Shown here: positions 11,903 through 23,923 of the stretch, piece by piece
Numbering within the stretch: position 1 is the stretch's first letter
Layout: each line of letters opens with the position of its first letter
NCBI GenBank assembly: GCA_024509875.1
Contig: JAMPIV010012426.1
Span: 20,579 to 84,578, forward strand
Source of the DNA: Oreohelix idahoensis
Taxonomy: Eukaryota; Mollusca; Gastropoda; Stylommatophora; Oreohelicidae
DNA length: 64,000 nt
Direction of reading: 5' to 3'
The notes under the pieces: model-generated
What the model saw: only the letters and a program-made list of their open reading frames with translations
What the model was told of the DNA's origin: nothing
Databases searched by the model: none
Made by a program: the position numbers and the translations under genes

Positions 11903-12145
11903 ATTTCTTCCTCGTTCATCCTGAATAGGACGTTGGTTGCGTTGTGTCTGTTTACGCCGGAGCTGTGATATCTGCACCTTTCGGTCGACAAATCCGACTT
12001 CAGCACGACATTTTTTGGGACCGGGTTTGCCTTCCCTCTGCGATCCCTACTCTCTAAGGCAGACTGCAGTGATGCAGCCTGTTTCCAGGACAACGACGTG
12101 GAGGTGGAGTAGTGTCTTGGTCAGCTCTGGTTCGCTGACCCTGAT
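11903..12145. other. Non-repetitive island inside the minisatellite
   Basis: About 243 bp of unrelated sequence. Its left edge (TTCTTCCTCGTTCATCC) is an inverted match to the array's right boundary (GGATGAACGAAGAAG at 12347), so the island and the right flank may share origin or mark a rearrangement. No coding assignment. Confidence 0.6.
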
Positions 12146-12343
12146 GCAAGTTGACGTCTGAGGGTGAACATATTCAAGTTGACGTCTGAGGGTGAACATA
12201 TTCAAGTTGACGTCTGAGGGTGAACATATTCAAGTTGACGTCTGAGGGTGATCTTTGAACATATTCAAGTTGACGTCTGAGGGTGAACAAGTTGACGTCT
12301 GAGGGTGATCTTTGAACATATTCAAGTTGACGTCTGAGGATGA

Positions 12344-12933
12344 ACGAAGAAGTTTTCCGTTTTTAAAAATTTAGTTCTCACTTTCTTTCCTTTCTGTATT
12401 TGTTAGTTTGTACCCGACGAAGGCATGGAGGCCGTAACGTAGACATTTTCTTGCCTTTTGTTCTAGTAATCATACTTAGTACGACCTCTCCTTCCCTTAT
12501 ACTCTAAGTAAATACATAAGAGATTAAGAGTCCTACAAGAAAGCTTGAATACTATATACCCCACGAGCCGAATGGTGCGCCTCCATACGGTGCATTATTT
12601 TCCCAAGAACCTCTCTGTATGCTTGGTTGGTTATGGTATCTTAACGCCCTGGCATATGTATTTTACACTAAACAAAACATACTGAATTCTGCAAACCAGT
12701 TCAAAATAATCTTAAGCGAATTTGGAACGATTTTATAATCATAAGATTTTTTCTAATGTATATTTATGTTTACTGATTGTTTTACATTACCCGAGAAAAA
12801 TAATTGGCTTCCATATTGGTGTCAGGGTAAAACCTGTAAATTAAGAGTTACGAAGCTGTGCTTTTTCACTCCTGCAGCAACTTGAAATAACAGTTAAGTA
12901 TACTTGTACATGACCTTGTGCAGTTGGCTGAGG
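12344..12933. other. No gene recognised
   Basis: Contains CCCGACGAAGGCATGGAGGC followed by CGTAACGTAGAC near 12413. That resembles a short motif I associate with Penelope-like element ends, but nothing else supports this. Confidence 0.5.
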
Positions 12934-13160
12934 TCACTGAAGAGACACGGACAGAATAGGGCTACTGCACCATCAAGCATGTCGTACAAGGCAACTAATA
13001 TGAGGTTGTGAATGGGCTGGCAACCTCATCATGTACAGTTTATTGCCACATAAATCACTGCTTCAGGAGTATGTGACTGCTTGGTGCAGGTTTTCTGTAA
13101 GGAGACCAGCTACAGTTGTGACTCCATGCTCCATAAGGGGCACCAAGGAACATGATGATG
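12934..13160 (+). mobile_element. Internally deleted RTE-type element (5' UTR joined to 3' tail)
   Basis: 12945-13045 follows the RTE 5' UTR: CAGAATAGGGCTACTGCACC, AAGCATGTCGTACAAGGCAA, GGCTGGCAACCTCATCATGT. The sequence then passes directly to a short end with ACATGATGATGATGATAC, a tail type usual for RTE 3' ends. All coding sequence is missing, as in a non-autonomous derivative. It is more diverged from the satellite than the copy at 6848-6960. Confidence 0.55.
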
Positions 13161-13285
13161 ATGATACTTGTATATAGATACATATATATATGCATGCGTG
13201 TATGTTCACGACATAAGGTGCACCAAGGAACATGATGATGATGATACTTGTATATAGATACATATATATGTGCATGCGTGAATAT
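13137..13285. repeat. Tandem duplication, about 80 bp, two copies
   Basis: CACCAAGGAACATGATGATG, GATACTTGTATATAGATACA and GCATGCGTG occur twice in a row with few differences. The unit includes the GATGAT tail of the preceding RTE derivative. Confidence 0.85.
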
Positions 13286-13299
13286 TCAGACATAACAGA

Positions 13300-14104
13300 C
13301 AGCGTATGGTAATACTAGTGAAGAAACGAATGTGGGGCAAAATATAGTGACGTCTCCAGTGTCACAAAACGTCTGAACATGCTCTTTTGTGTGATCTCTC
13401 ACACCTTCAGCCCTACGGCAGTATCATTTCTTTTTCTTCATTTTTCTCACCAATCGCTTTTATTTGGCTTAAATCATGCCTTTTCATTCCTTTTACTCTA
13501 TATGTTGGATTAGCAGGATGAAGCCTCTAACACTCTAATCCCCTTCGGACGTTTCTGCTTTACACGCAGAATTGTTTACGTTCCGCAAGGTAAATGCGAT
13601 AACACCAGGCAATTATACCGGTCAAACGCGTATCTATTCTCTCAGTCTGACCATCTTTTGAAACGCGTCGGTCCAACATTTGACCCCAGGTGAAAAGCTG
13701 GTGACAATACAGTCTCGTCCGATCGACATGAAAAGAACCCAAGATTATCTGTTTTGGTTGCCGACGTGGGTGTCTGTTTGTCTGGCTGATTACACCGAGG
13801 ATAGATGCGTTTATCGTTTTTGTGGGACAATCCCTGGGGATTGCTAGAGATAATCTGTGTGGCGAGTCAATACTGGCAGGAAAGCATCTAGACAGGTAAT
13901 CAGTGCACATATTTGCTTTGTGAGGTTTCACAAGATGCTACCGAAGATATTACCGCATGATTTGAAAGAGGTCACGCGTTGGAATATTACATTTAATATT
14001 TTAAACACGTGGGGAACTTTTTTGAATTATTCATTCCGACCGACACAGTCTAAAGAGATTCCATTGGGTTGGAGTAAGCGCAGGAATATACAATGAATTT
14101 CATT
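13300..14104. other. No gene recognised
   Basis: A 123-codon minus-strand frame at 13560-13931 has no recognisable motif and ordinary intergenic composition. I do not call it a gene. Confidence 0.5.
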
Positions 14105-14457
14105 GGGAGCCACGCTAGCGTAGTGGTTACCACACCGCTCTGGCGACCGGGTGATTCAGGATCAAACCCGGGCGACGGCATTTGAGGATTTTTCGTCGAC
14201 CGGGATTTGGACTGGATTAACTCGAGACCTGGCGAGTACATTTGAAGGAGTGTCGTCGACCAGGGATTGGCGGCTCCTGAGCCGACCCAGCTCTAATGGG
14301 TACCTCCGAAATCGGCGAGTATTTGCCTGAATGGCGAGGGACACCTGTCTCTGTACAAGAAAAAAGGGATACTCACGTAAAATCAATGTCAGGCTAGACA
14401 TTAATAATAACCTGAGATTTCGCTTCGAGTATTAGCGGGCGTACGGAAAAAAAAAAA
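14105..14457 (+). mobile_element. tRNA-headed SINE (family S1), copy 2
   Basis: Nearly identical to 5242-5596 over its whole length: GGAGCCACGCTAGCGTAGTG head, GGATCAAACCC B box, duplicated half-unit in the body, and poly-A at the end. ATTGG occurs immediately before the head and after the A-tail, a likely short target-site duplication. High similarity between the copies suggests recent activity. Confidence 0.88.
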
Positions 14458-17400
14458 TTGGAAAACTCGGAAGAAAGTACAATCTGTGATTTAAACTGGA
14501 AACTGAAAATAAAATTGATCGAACTCAGAGACACAGAACAGACAGCTTCGCAACTTCAAACGAGCAACTCCCAAAAAGCCAGAAAGAGAAGGATCGGACC
14601 TAGAATTCCATACTTATAAGTGACAGATCGAAGTATTTGGGAAACTTAAAACGTTAAAAAATAAGCACGCCTTTATAAATACAAGAGACTGAAAACTTGA
14701 GGGAACAGGACTTTAATTATCAAGACTGGAAACCTAGGAATTGGATCACCCGTCATCAGAGAAACTTTCCCAGACCAAGTGTTTCGCAGATGGACCCGTC
14801 ATAAAAAGGGATTCAAAATTTCCAGACCAAGTGATTCGAAAGCATATGAACCTAAATTGCTCGTGTCCATCCGAAACCTGTGCGAGGAGATTGCAATCGT
14901 TGGTGATTTCTTCTAGCTAGTCGTGCGGAAACCCGACAGCAGAGGTGACACAAAACTCCGACTGGAGCAGTGATGAGTGATGATTACATCACATGTGCCT
15001 CAAGTGTATCATATCATTTTGTGAGATATATGCACTTTGTTAATTGTAACTCAGATAACACATTATTCGCGCTGTGCAGACACATTTTCCCAGTTAATAC
15101 CCAGTGGAATATGGTGAACTTATTTACACTGTGTTCTTGGGAATTTAATTCTTCTGAGAGATTAACATTGGTGGGTGGACAGCGAGAATGCGCCTGTTAA
15201 TTGGCAGCCCACAAATGTACTTAGCAGAGGCATTTGTTTGTCTATTTTTCCAAAAGCTCGTGGTTCAAGACTACTTGTGGTTACAAGCTATCAGACGGTT
15301 CGAAGTACTGAAGTTACTGCCACTTGTGTGAGAGAAGTACACTCATCACCAAAAACCACGGTGACAGGATTCACCTAGGGTTAAGTTTTCTTGTAAAAAA
15401 GCCGAAAGCAACGGACTTTGATAAATCCTCACCTACCTCTCCATGACTAAAACTTGTATTTACAGCAAAATTCATCATTCCCTCCTTATTTTAACTGTTA
15501 AAGACTAATTCATTATTAAATTTGTTACATGTTGTCTTAAAACTTAACAATCATAGTTGATTCAGTTTTTATATGTATGAAAGAGAACGGTTGAGCAACA
15601 TATACATAGATATATTTACATCTACAGAGCCATTACTTAAAAGAGAAATTTCGTTGAATTACACCAGCTGGGGGCTTGAACTAACTAAAAACCGTTGCTT
15701 CAATCATTCACAAAATGCGACTGACAGATATAAGTTAACCATTTGCTCAGCGCTATGCTGCATGGTTCTTGACTTCTGAATTATCTTGTGAAGGCTCTTT
15801 TTGGATAGAAGCGTCATTACACTTCTATCTATATCTCTGCCAAGAGTAATCTTGTGCGAAGGTAAACACCTTGGACGACCCATTTTAGATACTCTTGAGT
15901 TTTGGCCACTGTTTGACCACTACTGCAAAGCAGGGGAGGCAATCCGTGACATGCAGGATGACTGTAAGATACAAGCAGTCACTTGACAATAACTCACAAC
16001 ACGTGTATAGATCACTTGCTTCAAAGTCCTTTTAGGAAACAGTGATGTTACTTTCTTGTTTATAGGGACCAATATTTGTATTTGGTGATCAAGACCGTGC
16101 CAGAGTCTCCTGGACGGCACGTGGGGGTCATGATCAGGGCAATATATAAATAGTAGACTCACGTGAGACATAAACACACACTGAGTGTGTGTGAAATGTA
16201 CAACTGTCTATTTGGATACCCGAATTAAGAGACTTTTGCACTGTTTACAGACACAAAAAACAAATTAGGAAACACGATCCAAAATCAGAGGATGGGGTGG
16301 GGTAGATTGTTGAAGGAATGGATAAATGTATTTGAATGTTTCCATTATCCTTTTATTTATTTATTTATTTATATTAGTATAATCTAAGCTAGTGTCACAG
16401 CAACTTCTGGTGGTGAAAAGCCATGCCATTATTTATATCAAACTAACAATCTCCTCCTTCAGGAAACCTGGGAAGGCGTGGCGTTAAAAAAAAAAAAACT
16501 TAATCAAAGACAACATATGCGCACAATTCGCACTTAGCAAAACGTGACACACCAAGTATAGAGCAAGGAAATATGGCTGATCCGACTAATCTTAACTTCG
16601 TTTAAATGCATCTGATTACATTATCAGGCTGTATTATCAAATATAATTTGAGCAGCATAACTAAGAGAAATATAAGTTATAATCATTTTGATGAAAAACT
16701 ATTTTTTCAAGTGCCATTTGCAGCTTCAGAGTATGGTTCTCAGGGGTTTATGTAAATATTGTTGGATATTTTAACACTCTTCTTCATTTGTTTTTGTGCT
16801 GGGCGTCTTTACAAATATATGTGGCTAGACTTTGTTCTTACATCGATTGAAAAAGGGATACATTTGCCTTTTTTGACAAGTATATAAGCCCGCAGTAGTG
16901 CTGGGAAATAGCCGTCAAAAACAAAATAAAATGACACATGATAAAGAGATCGATGTCTGATGAACAAAAACATAAGATTTATGCAGACGACCTTTTAATG
17001 TGGCCGACAGATGAACTTACCTTTAGCACGCTGCGATCGACAAATGTCGACGAAGGTAACCTATGTTCTCCAGGCTGGAGGCGATATTTTTGGCCTTGCG
17101 GCTATCATCGGGAAACTGATTTTTAATGTGTATGCACGTGATCTTAACCCCGGATGTTAAAATTGACTCTTCTGTGAAAGAGATTTCATTGTCTTTTCCG
17201 GTTTTTATTTTAGTGATGGCTATCCGCGTTTATTTTCTGTGAATTTTTTCAATCGAAATGAATCGGCATCGAACACGCGGCCATATTCGCTATAATTTTA
17301 TTGGATTCTGACGCCGATGCGATGAGGAGGAGGTTTTTGTCTTTATAAACGCTGATATCGGTTCTCAGAATATGTTTGATGGCTGAGATGGAAACGAAAG

Positions 17401-17790
17401 TAGAATGACATTGATAGTATGTATAATTTTAGGGGTTAGGACTAGGAAATTTAGAAATTACGGCCGAATGTCACTGCTGACGAGGATGTTTGTTGCTTTG
17501 CTACTGATGATGGGTGTAACGAAAAGATCGTCATTTGATTTGTATTGGTCAAATGACTTTCATTGAGATGCTAGGGATATGGACTCTTCATTTCTTGGTA
17601 ATTTTTTTAAAATATTTTTTCCGTTTTTTTCATCTTTCCTTTCCTCTCTTCCTATTACATCTAACATGTACACAAACAAATTTTATATCATCAGATTCAT
17701 CATTCATTTATTTATATAAATTCCAAAAATGATAACAATTGACCAAGAAACACAAAAACTATAGACGTTACAAGTCGCCCACTATAAAAT
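14458..17790. other. No gene recognised over 3.3 kb
   Basis: No element ends or convincing frames. Minor points: a TATATAAATA box at 16142, an (ATTT)n run at 16350-16372, an A12 run near 16487, and an isolated YADDLLMW-like peptide near 16980 that I do not accept as RT. Confidence 0.5.
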
Positions 17791-17799
17791 CGGGGGGTT

Positions 17800-18260
17800 G
17801 TGAAAAAGAATGCAGCTGTAGGACAAGTTTTCGGGAAAAGAATGCAGCGTGCTAAAGGAAGTTACTCGTACTTTTCCCAGGCTGCATGATTGTTGCTGTA
17901 TTCGGAGTAACCAGGAGGACATGCACACCATCATAGCTGGCAGTATCTGGAGTTGGGTTGGCCACGTCCTCAGAAGGGACCCCGATACCATCACAAGAAC
18001 AGCTATGCTATGGACCCCCGAGGGAAAGCGAAAGAGAAGCCGACCAAAAACAACTTGGCGGAGAGCTGTGGAAGCCGAGATGCAAAGAATGAACCAGAGT
18101 TGGGGCACTGTACGAAGGATGGCCGCCAACCGAGCAAGATGGAATCAATTTGTTGCTGCCCTACAGGACGCCACCAGGCGCGATGGCCGCTGACTGCTTT
18201 GACGGTTGGCGGTTATGGATCAAAGTATAAGAAGATGATTAGTGCATCTTTACTAGACTC
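17800..18260 (+). pseudogene. RTE-type LINE 3' end, 5'-truncated
   Basis: The frame at 17849-18193 ends an RTE ORF2. Visible are RSNQEDMHTII, WVGHVLRRDPD, TPEGKRKRSRPKTTWRRAVE and NRARWNQFVAAL. This basic G-H-V-x-R ... G-K-R-x-R-x-R-P-x-x-x-W block follows the RT in RTE-like LINEs. The RT itself is absent. The copy ends shortly after GGATCAAAGTATAAG. Confidence 0.75.
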
Positions 18261-18329
18261 GATAAGCAGTATGATGTCCTAAGTCTTGGGCAGGGTGCTT
18301 TAACTGAGAACATACTTTAGTTTTTTGAC

Positions 18330-19930
18330 ATGATAGACTTCATTATTTTTAAAAACAGCCAGGTAGACCAGTGTTTGTATGTCGTACAACTTTAAATTTA
18401 GAGATCTTACGCGGTGTTTGCGTGACCTCGCCCAAACTGATGTTTTCATTACTGCAAATACTAGCCATGCTGTAATTGCTACTATTTTCTTTGACACGAT
18501 GAAAATCCTGCACTGCTGAATAAACTGTCAAAGAATTAGCATTGCGGCTTTGAAGTTTATCATACAAAACATCAACATGTGGCATGATACGGTGGAAGAA
18601 GGAAAGCCAAAATAAGAAATCGGTATCATTCAACACATGTAGAAGTCCAGTCGCTGCCTGGACTGTTGCACAATTACCTGACTCGCGCAACTCACCAAAA
18701 CATTCCTTCAGTTCATCTTTGTTTTCATAGACTGTGGAAACAGTCCTGGAGTTGAAATACCACCTAGTGTTACATGTTGACGGAATTCTTTTACACTTTT
18801 TCTGCAGAACCGAGAGTCGCTGTGGTGATCTTGAAAAAAAAATGCAGGTATTCCTGACAATGTGTGAAAGAAAATACGCACTTCTGAATTTTGTGATACA
18901 AAAAATTTATTAGATTTAGCTGGTGTGCGTAACAGTGAATAAAATGAGCATGTTGGTATTTTTGTTTAATTATACTTTGTACTCCACCTTTCTCTCCACT
19001 CATAACAGCGGCACCGTCATAGGTTTGAGCTATTAGCTTGGTATAGTCATCTTTCAGAATATAAATCAGTTGTAGAAAAACGTATTCTGACAGACCTTGA
19101 GCGTTCTGTGAAATAGGGTTGTTAAATCCCCAAAATCTTTCGTGCACCTGACCCTCGTGCTCATAACGAAAAACAAGAACTTGTTGTGTCGTTGCTGCAA
19201 CATCTGTTGTGTCGTCCGTCATAACATCAAGGAATTTTGCTTTGCTTATGTCGCTAGCAATTTGAGCTCTGCACACTTCTAGGATACATTGTAGAAGCTC
19301 GTTTTGAATTGTTTTTGAATGCCCTTTGAAAACAGTGGCAGTTTCAAAATGAGTTCGCAATGTATCATCCAGTTTAAAAGCAAAGTCTAGTAATCCTCTA
19401 AAGACGCCCTGATTTGCAGACTCCAAACTTTCATCATGACCACGCAGTGGAAGTTCAAATTTCCCACAAAACTTTATGCAGTCAAATATTTTTTGAAAGA
19501 ATGTTTCTGTTTCTGTTCACCTCTTCATTGTGTTTATTAATATTTAATTTGTATGCCTCACTTAACTGTGAAGAAATATCCACTGTCCCACGCATCCCCA
19601 ATGCTACAACGTTTCTAACGTGGACTGTGCTATTTTCGTGTTTCTGAAGCTTGCTATGCAAATGTATCAGATCCGTTACGCCTGTCTTTGTCCATGTAGT
19701 ATCACCGTTGAAAAGTAAACAAGGAAAACAAAATAATGCATTCTTTACATTACAGCCACACAACCAGTCATGATGTTCGTAAATTTCTCTGTTAAATTTT
19801 CTCTGGTATGTACTGTTCCTGCTAGTCGAGGTCTGGATAATTTTTAGATTCGGAAGAGGCCGATCTAGTGTTTTTACGCGGCATTTTTCAGCCAACGACA
19901 ATCGCGAAAAAACAATTTCTTGTAAATATG
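18330..19930 (-). pseudogene. hAT-superfamily transposase, ZMYM1-like, broken
   Basis: A DNA transposase relic in three minus-strand frames. 19901-19482 carries the N-terminal TTF-type zinc finger region (HHDWLCGCNVKNALFCFPCLLF is its core; Cys-x-Cys and Cys-x-x-Cys are visible) and TTWTKTGVTDLIHL. 19426-18791 carries the DUF4371/RNase H-like core, with DVMTDDTTD, AQTYDGAAVMSG and the HCYAHQLNLI box. 18690-18349 continues with FLFWLSFFHRIMPHVDVLYD. Two frame breaks separate them. The C-terminal hAT dimerisation domain is missing. ZMYM1-like proteins are domesticated relatives, but frame breaks and lack of introns favour a transposon relic. No TIRs or 8-bp duplications were found. Confidence 0.8.
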
Positions 19931-20108
19931 TGACAGTTACTTCACTAATTTCTATAATTATTCAGCACACAAGAAAATATCAGCATTAAATTAATCTCAA
20001 AACAATGCAATTGACCAACGTTTTACGGTATTGTGGTGAACGAGCACGTAAACAGTCCTGCTTGATAGATTTAATTTCCACGTGTGCTGTGTTTCGTTGC
20101 AGCACTTG

Positions 20109-20210
20109 TTAACTCTTTGACTCCGCAATTATTTTTCACCCTGTGCCGTAATTTTCATTCGTGAGTCTAAAAACCACGCCCAGAGCGCTGTTCCGGAGTC
20201 AAAGAGTTAA
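20109..20210. mobile_element. 102-bp piggyBac-like MITE with perfect TIRs and TTAA ends
   Basis: TTAACTCTTTGACTCCG at 20109-20125 is exactly repeated in inverted orientation at 20194-20210. Both ends are TTAA, the target duplicated by piggyBac transposases, and the CTTTGAC start is typical of that superfamily. Only about 68 bp lies between the repeats, so it is non-autonomous. Confidence 0.85.
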
Positions 20211-20740
20211 ATAAATTCAACCCAAACGCAGCTGTGTACAAGCATTCGCTTATAAGAGGTCAAGGTCACTTGAACTGCAATCGTTTGCAGCACTCCACGA
20301 TACGGTCTTAGATAATTTTTTTTTATCTTGTATTCAACCCTTCCGGTGTATCCTCACTTTTTTGGTCTGTCCGGATTACGTATTATAGTAGAGACAATAT
20401 GCACGGTAGTCCTTTTTTTTATAGGGAGTGCTGCAGCTCAACAGCACATTAAGAAAGCCGCCACGGGTTCTCTTGCATCTCTCATGAGCTAATTCTTTTA
20501 CTGTTGGCTACCATCATCTTAAGACAGAGCAGTATGTGATGGATGCATTTTATAAATACTATATGGACATGTAGAAAAAATGCTAAGACTGAGCAACAGT
20601 AATTTCATAAAGTTACTCCTTAATTTGACTTTCAAAGGCCAGTATTCGGGACCGAATTTCATTGGCATTTGAGACGGGGGCCCATTTGTCGGGGCACGTA
20701 CGTTTGATCTAAGCTTTTGTATGGATTGCATGTTATTATT
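20211..20740. other. No gene recognised
   Basis: Non-coding; the last part may be the 3' UTR of the minus-strand LINE that starts above it. Confidence 0.5.
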
Positions 20741-21926
20741 TCACATTCAGTTTCCCTTACCGCTGTGTACAACTTTATCATACTTTAAAAAACAAAAACT
20801 TGAAAAGAAGTGATCCTTAAACTTTGTTTTTGTTGTCGATATCCCATAGCTGCTGAGCATGTCTACTCTTGGCAGCCCAATGCCATTCTTAGAAACGTGC
20901 AGGTCAGAGGTGTCTGTAAAAAATTTTTCCTGGCATTTGTGAGTGATGGACACTCCATGAGGAGGTGTCTGGTTGTTTCGTAGGGATGAGAGCAGTGTCT
21001 ACACATGGGTAGGTGCTGAGGGTTGATACGGTTTAGATGGCTATTGACTCTGGCGTATCCCTTTCGGAACTGAAATATAAGACTTTGATTTCTCCTGCTG
21101 AGTCTGTTTATGTTGTCGTTGTCTATTGGGCAGGTCATTTCATTAAAGACATTTCGGCCAGTCGGCCCGTTTGCCCATCTGTTCAGCCAGATTTCTCTTG
21201 TGTTGTTTCTGAGAAACTGTTTGACTGTTCTCATGCTGCAGGGTCTGTCCTTTTGTTGTTTAGAGGCTCCTGTTTTAGCAAGTCTATCAGCTGTCTCATT
21301 TCCAGTTGGATCACTGTGTCCAGGGATCTATTGTAGGGTTACACTGATGGAGTAGGCTGTGATCAAGTTGTGAACAGCTCTTCCTATAAGAAAAATGTCT
21401 TTGTTGTCATATGGAGTCTGTTTAAGTGCTTCCAAAACAGACATGGAGTCACTGAAAATCATTATATCTGATGGCTTTCATTCCATAAGGTCAAACTGTT
21501 GGTGTATTAATTCAATGGCTATCTTGATGGCCTCAGACTCCGCTTCGTAATTTGAACAATTTTCACCACAGGAGTCACAGAACTCATAAGAGGATCCATC
21601 CAGGTATCATATGCAGACGCCATATCCTGCAAAAGAGGTGGTCTTGAAAGCGGAACCATCTGTGTAGGCCTGGATTACTGATGTTGGGTTGCTCTTTATG
21701 GTCTCCAAGGCACACGTCTTCAAGACTGTGGGTAGTGTTTCCTTTTTGGCCGTTTTATCTATCAGTTGTGTTTTGACAGTTGGTTAATGAAAGTTTTCCC
21801 AAGGGGGTGGTCCAAAGTATTTGTTTTCCAATTCTCTGTCTCTTGTTGGAGATGGTGTTTATAATTTTCCTCTTTGGCTATGTCCATGAGAGATATTTGT
21901 TTCAGTCTTCGAGTTTGTTTCCAAGT
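20741..21926 (-). pseudogene. LINE-A, 3' part: RNase H domain and C-terminal region
   Basis: This is the distal half of a LINE whose proximal half lies at 40045-42400, beyond LTR element A. In minus-strand order: a conserved linker, RNase H with YTDGSA, YEAESEAIKIA, FSDSMSVLEAL and PGHSDPTGNETADRLAK (catalytic D, E, D and the H/D tail), then REIWLNRW and a CCHC motif CRHCSHPYETTRHLLMEC. The C-terminal 123 codons are open (21234-20863). Upstream there are at least three stops, including one replacing the residue before IPGH. RNase H after RT is found in I-, R1- and Loa-type LINEs and relatives; I do not assign the clade further. Confidence 0.85.
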
Positions 21927-23829
21927 TGTGGTGGATTTGATGTTATGAATTGTTATAGGTATTATTATATTTGTATTAAATGAGATTAGCTATGAAGGTC
22001 CCTGAATTTACCCAATAGTGTTGTGAACTTTTCAGGGTACCTTTCAGCTACCACCCCTTTTATCTCATTCAAAATGTATTTATTATTATATTAAATGACT
22101 TTGTTTAGTGTCTAGGGTTATGAATGTAGAGTGTAATGTACAAAATCAACAAACATACAAACAAATAGTTTATTATTCACAACAGCACACAGTACTACCA
22201 CAATAACATACAAACGACACTCTAAAAGACTATCTTATTTAAGACTGTGGTTGAATTTGTATAAATATGATTTTTACAATTTTATTATCCTGATTCTATT
22301 TTGTTTGGAATCAGGATTGACAATTTAAAAGTGAAATCAAAATAATCAGTTATATCCGTCAAATAGCACAATAGATTCTCTGTCCATACATAAAAATATT
22401 ATTCTCATATACGTCTGTAGTGTTCTCCTACTTTAAGGAAATACTGATAGTACCACTAGGCTGTTGTATGAAATCATACCCTTTTAGTACTGTTTGTTTC
22501 TATTTGTCACTTGTGGAACTATTAAATATTTGTCCCTGTTTTATTCACTGTCACTTTTTATTCCTTGTTAAAGTTGAGCTTTCAGTTGCCGAACAAGAAC
22601 TTATCTTGGCCGTAGAATATATGTAGAACTTTTCCTCTGCTCGCTCGACAATCTGTTCCCTGTTTGATAGGCAATGGCCACTAGCATGGGTTCGCAGTAA
22701 ACTGGCAGAGTCCTGAATCAATCAGTTTTCAAGCGTTTGGTACCACATTAACGTCAGTACCCAGGACCTCACAATTTTCAATGAAATATACACAGAGACG
22801 ATGACTGACACAGTTTCGATCTGTTTTATTGCCCAGGCCGCTTATAACTTGTAGTTTAAAGCACAGCCTGCTCTCATCTATCACTGTTGAAAATTTTCTT
22901 AGAAATGGCGTCCTCCCCAACGCTTATTCTGATAATATCGATTCAGTTAGCCAATCTCTATTAATTTTACAGTGTAAACAGTCTTTTCAAAAATATTCAA
23001 ACTTTTCCTACGTTTCTAGGTTATTTAAGTTTATTCAAAGGTCAGCCAATAACATTTCGTCTCACTTCAAATTCCACCCAATCGGATTCACTGTACTATC
23101 TTAGCCTATCTGTCACTTACTTTTTTTCCCAAAAATATGCGATCCAATCTAAGCAGATATGACTTGACCTGACAGTATCTCTGATCTCTATGTATGGTTT
23201 TATCAATAGTTGATTAGTTAAGGGACTATTTATATAGCTAATAACATATTCTTGGTCAGCAAGTCTCCAGGTACACGAATCTACGATTTTTAAGGGGCTA
23301 TGTGGTTTGGTTCAAAATTCTATCTTTTTTCTATGTTAGTTGTTTATTTTTAGTCTACTACCCGTTCAATTCTTTTCCATGTGCTGTCCTCTCTATTTAC
23401 GTGAGCTTAGGTCATTCACAATAAGAGCTTAACATGTTTACATGACGTAGTGTCCACAATTCTAACTTTTTTCATTGTATTTGGGGAAACCCCTAAGGCA
23501 AGTCTTGCCCCTGTGCTACAGTTGGCTTTTAGTTTAAAATCAATGCGAAACGAATTAGCATTTCATCTATCCTTGCCCCTCCTCGTTCCACAATGCATTT
23601 TAGGCAAATATTGTCTTAGAACTAGGAAAAGTGGTTGTTTATGTCAAGGACGAATTTGAAAAATTGGGGTACCGTTTTGTTCGGCTATTCGTTAGTAAAT
23701 AATAATCTGAAAGCGTAGGCGACACCAACCGTTCTAACAGAAAATTCTTTTGTACTTTCTTATTTTTGCCTTTATGCCCTATATTGTTACATACTAATGT
23801 AGATATTGTATTTAGAAATTCACTACACA
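21927..23829 (-). repeat. 3' LTR of element A, undisturbed
   Basis: 1903 bp, beginning (minus strand) TGTGTAGTGAATTTC just after the polypurine tract and ending CCACCACA. It is highly similar to the dispersed 5' LTR; for example the short chance frame at 22420-22626 differs from its counterpart at 35879-36085 at only three codons. That similarity implies a recent insertion. It serves as the uninterrupted reference for mapping the four insertions in the 5' LTR. Confidence 0.9.
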
Positions 23830-23841
23830 TCTCCCCGCTTT
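23830..23841 (-). promoter_or_regulatory. Polypurine tract of element A
   Basis: Minus-strand AAAGCGGGGAGA directly abuts the TG of the 3' LTR. This is the usual primer site for plus-strand DNA synthesis in LTR elements. Confidence 0.85.
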
Positions 23842-23923
23842 AGAACAGACAATCATATGTCAGTTCCTACTTCTAAATACACATAGATGAATTTACTATC
23901 TATGCCTGGTGACTACTCTGATG

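Larger units (their letters stand above)
10353..12343. repeat. 28/35-bp minisatellite array
   Basis: The core unit is AACATATTCAAGTTGACGTC plus TGAGGGTG (28 bp). It often carries an extra ATCTTTG, giving 35 bp. The two unit lengths alternate irregularly. A block of units starting at GACGGCTGATGG (11280) is repeated with the same private variants at 11525, a 245-bp second-order duplication. The array is interrupted by a SINE (10686-10963) and by a non-repetitive island (11903-12145). Confidence 0.95.

Noticed and set aside
12400..12470. Penelope-like terminal motif
   Set aside because: One short motif (GACGAAGGC...GAGGCCGTAACG) without RT, GIY-YIG or repeat structure.
13560..13931. 123-codon minus-strand frame
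   Set aside because: No motif, no codon-bias signal visible to me, and competing overlapping frames.
16938..17126. YADDLLMW-like peptide suggesting RT
   Set aside because: A single short motif with no neighbouring RT blocks on either side; likely chance.
17470..17540. Hammerhead-like CTGATGA ... GAAA words
   Set aside because: The intervening bases cannot form stem II and no flanking stems were found.
18330..19930. Host ZMYM1-like gene
   Set aside because: Two frame breaks, missing C-terminal dimerisation domain and no exon structure point to a transposon relic.
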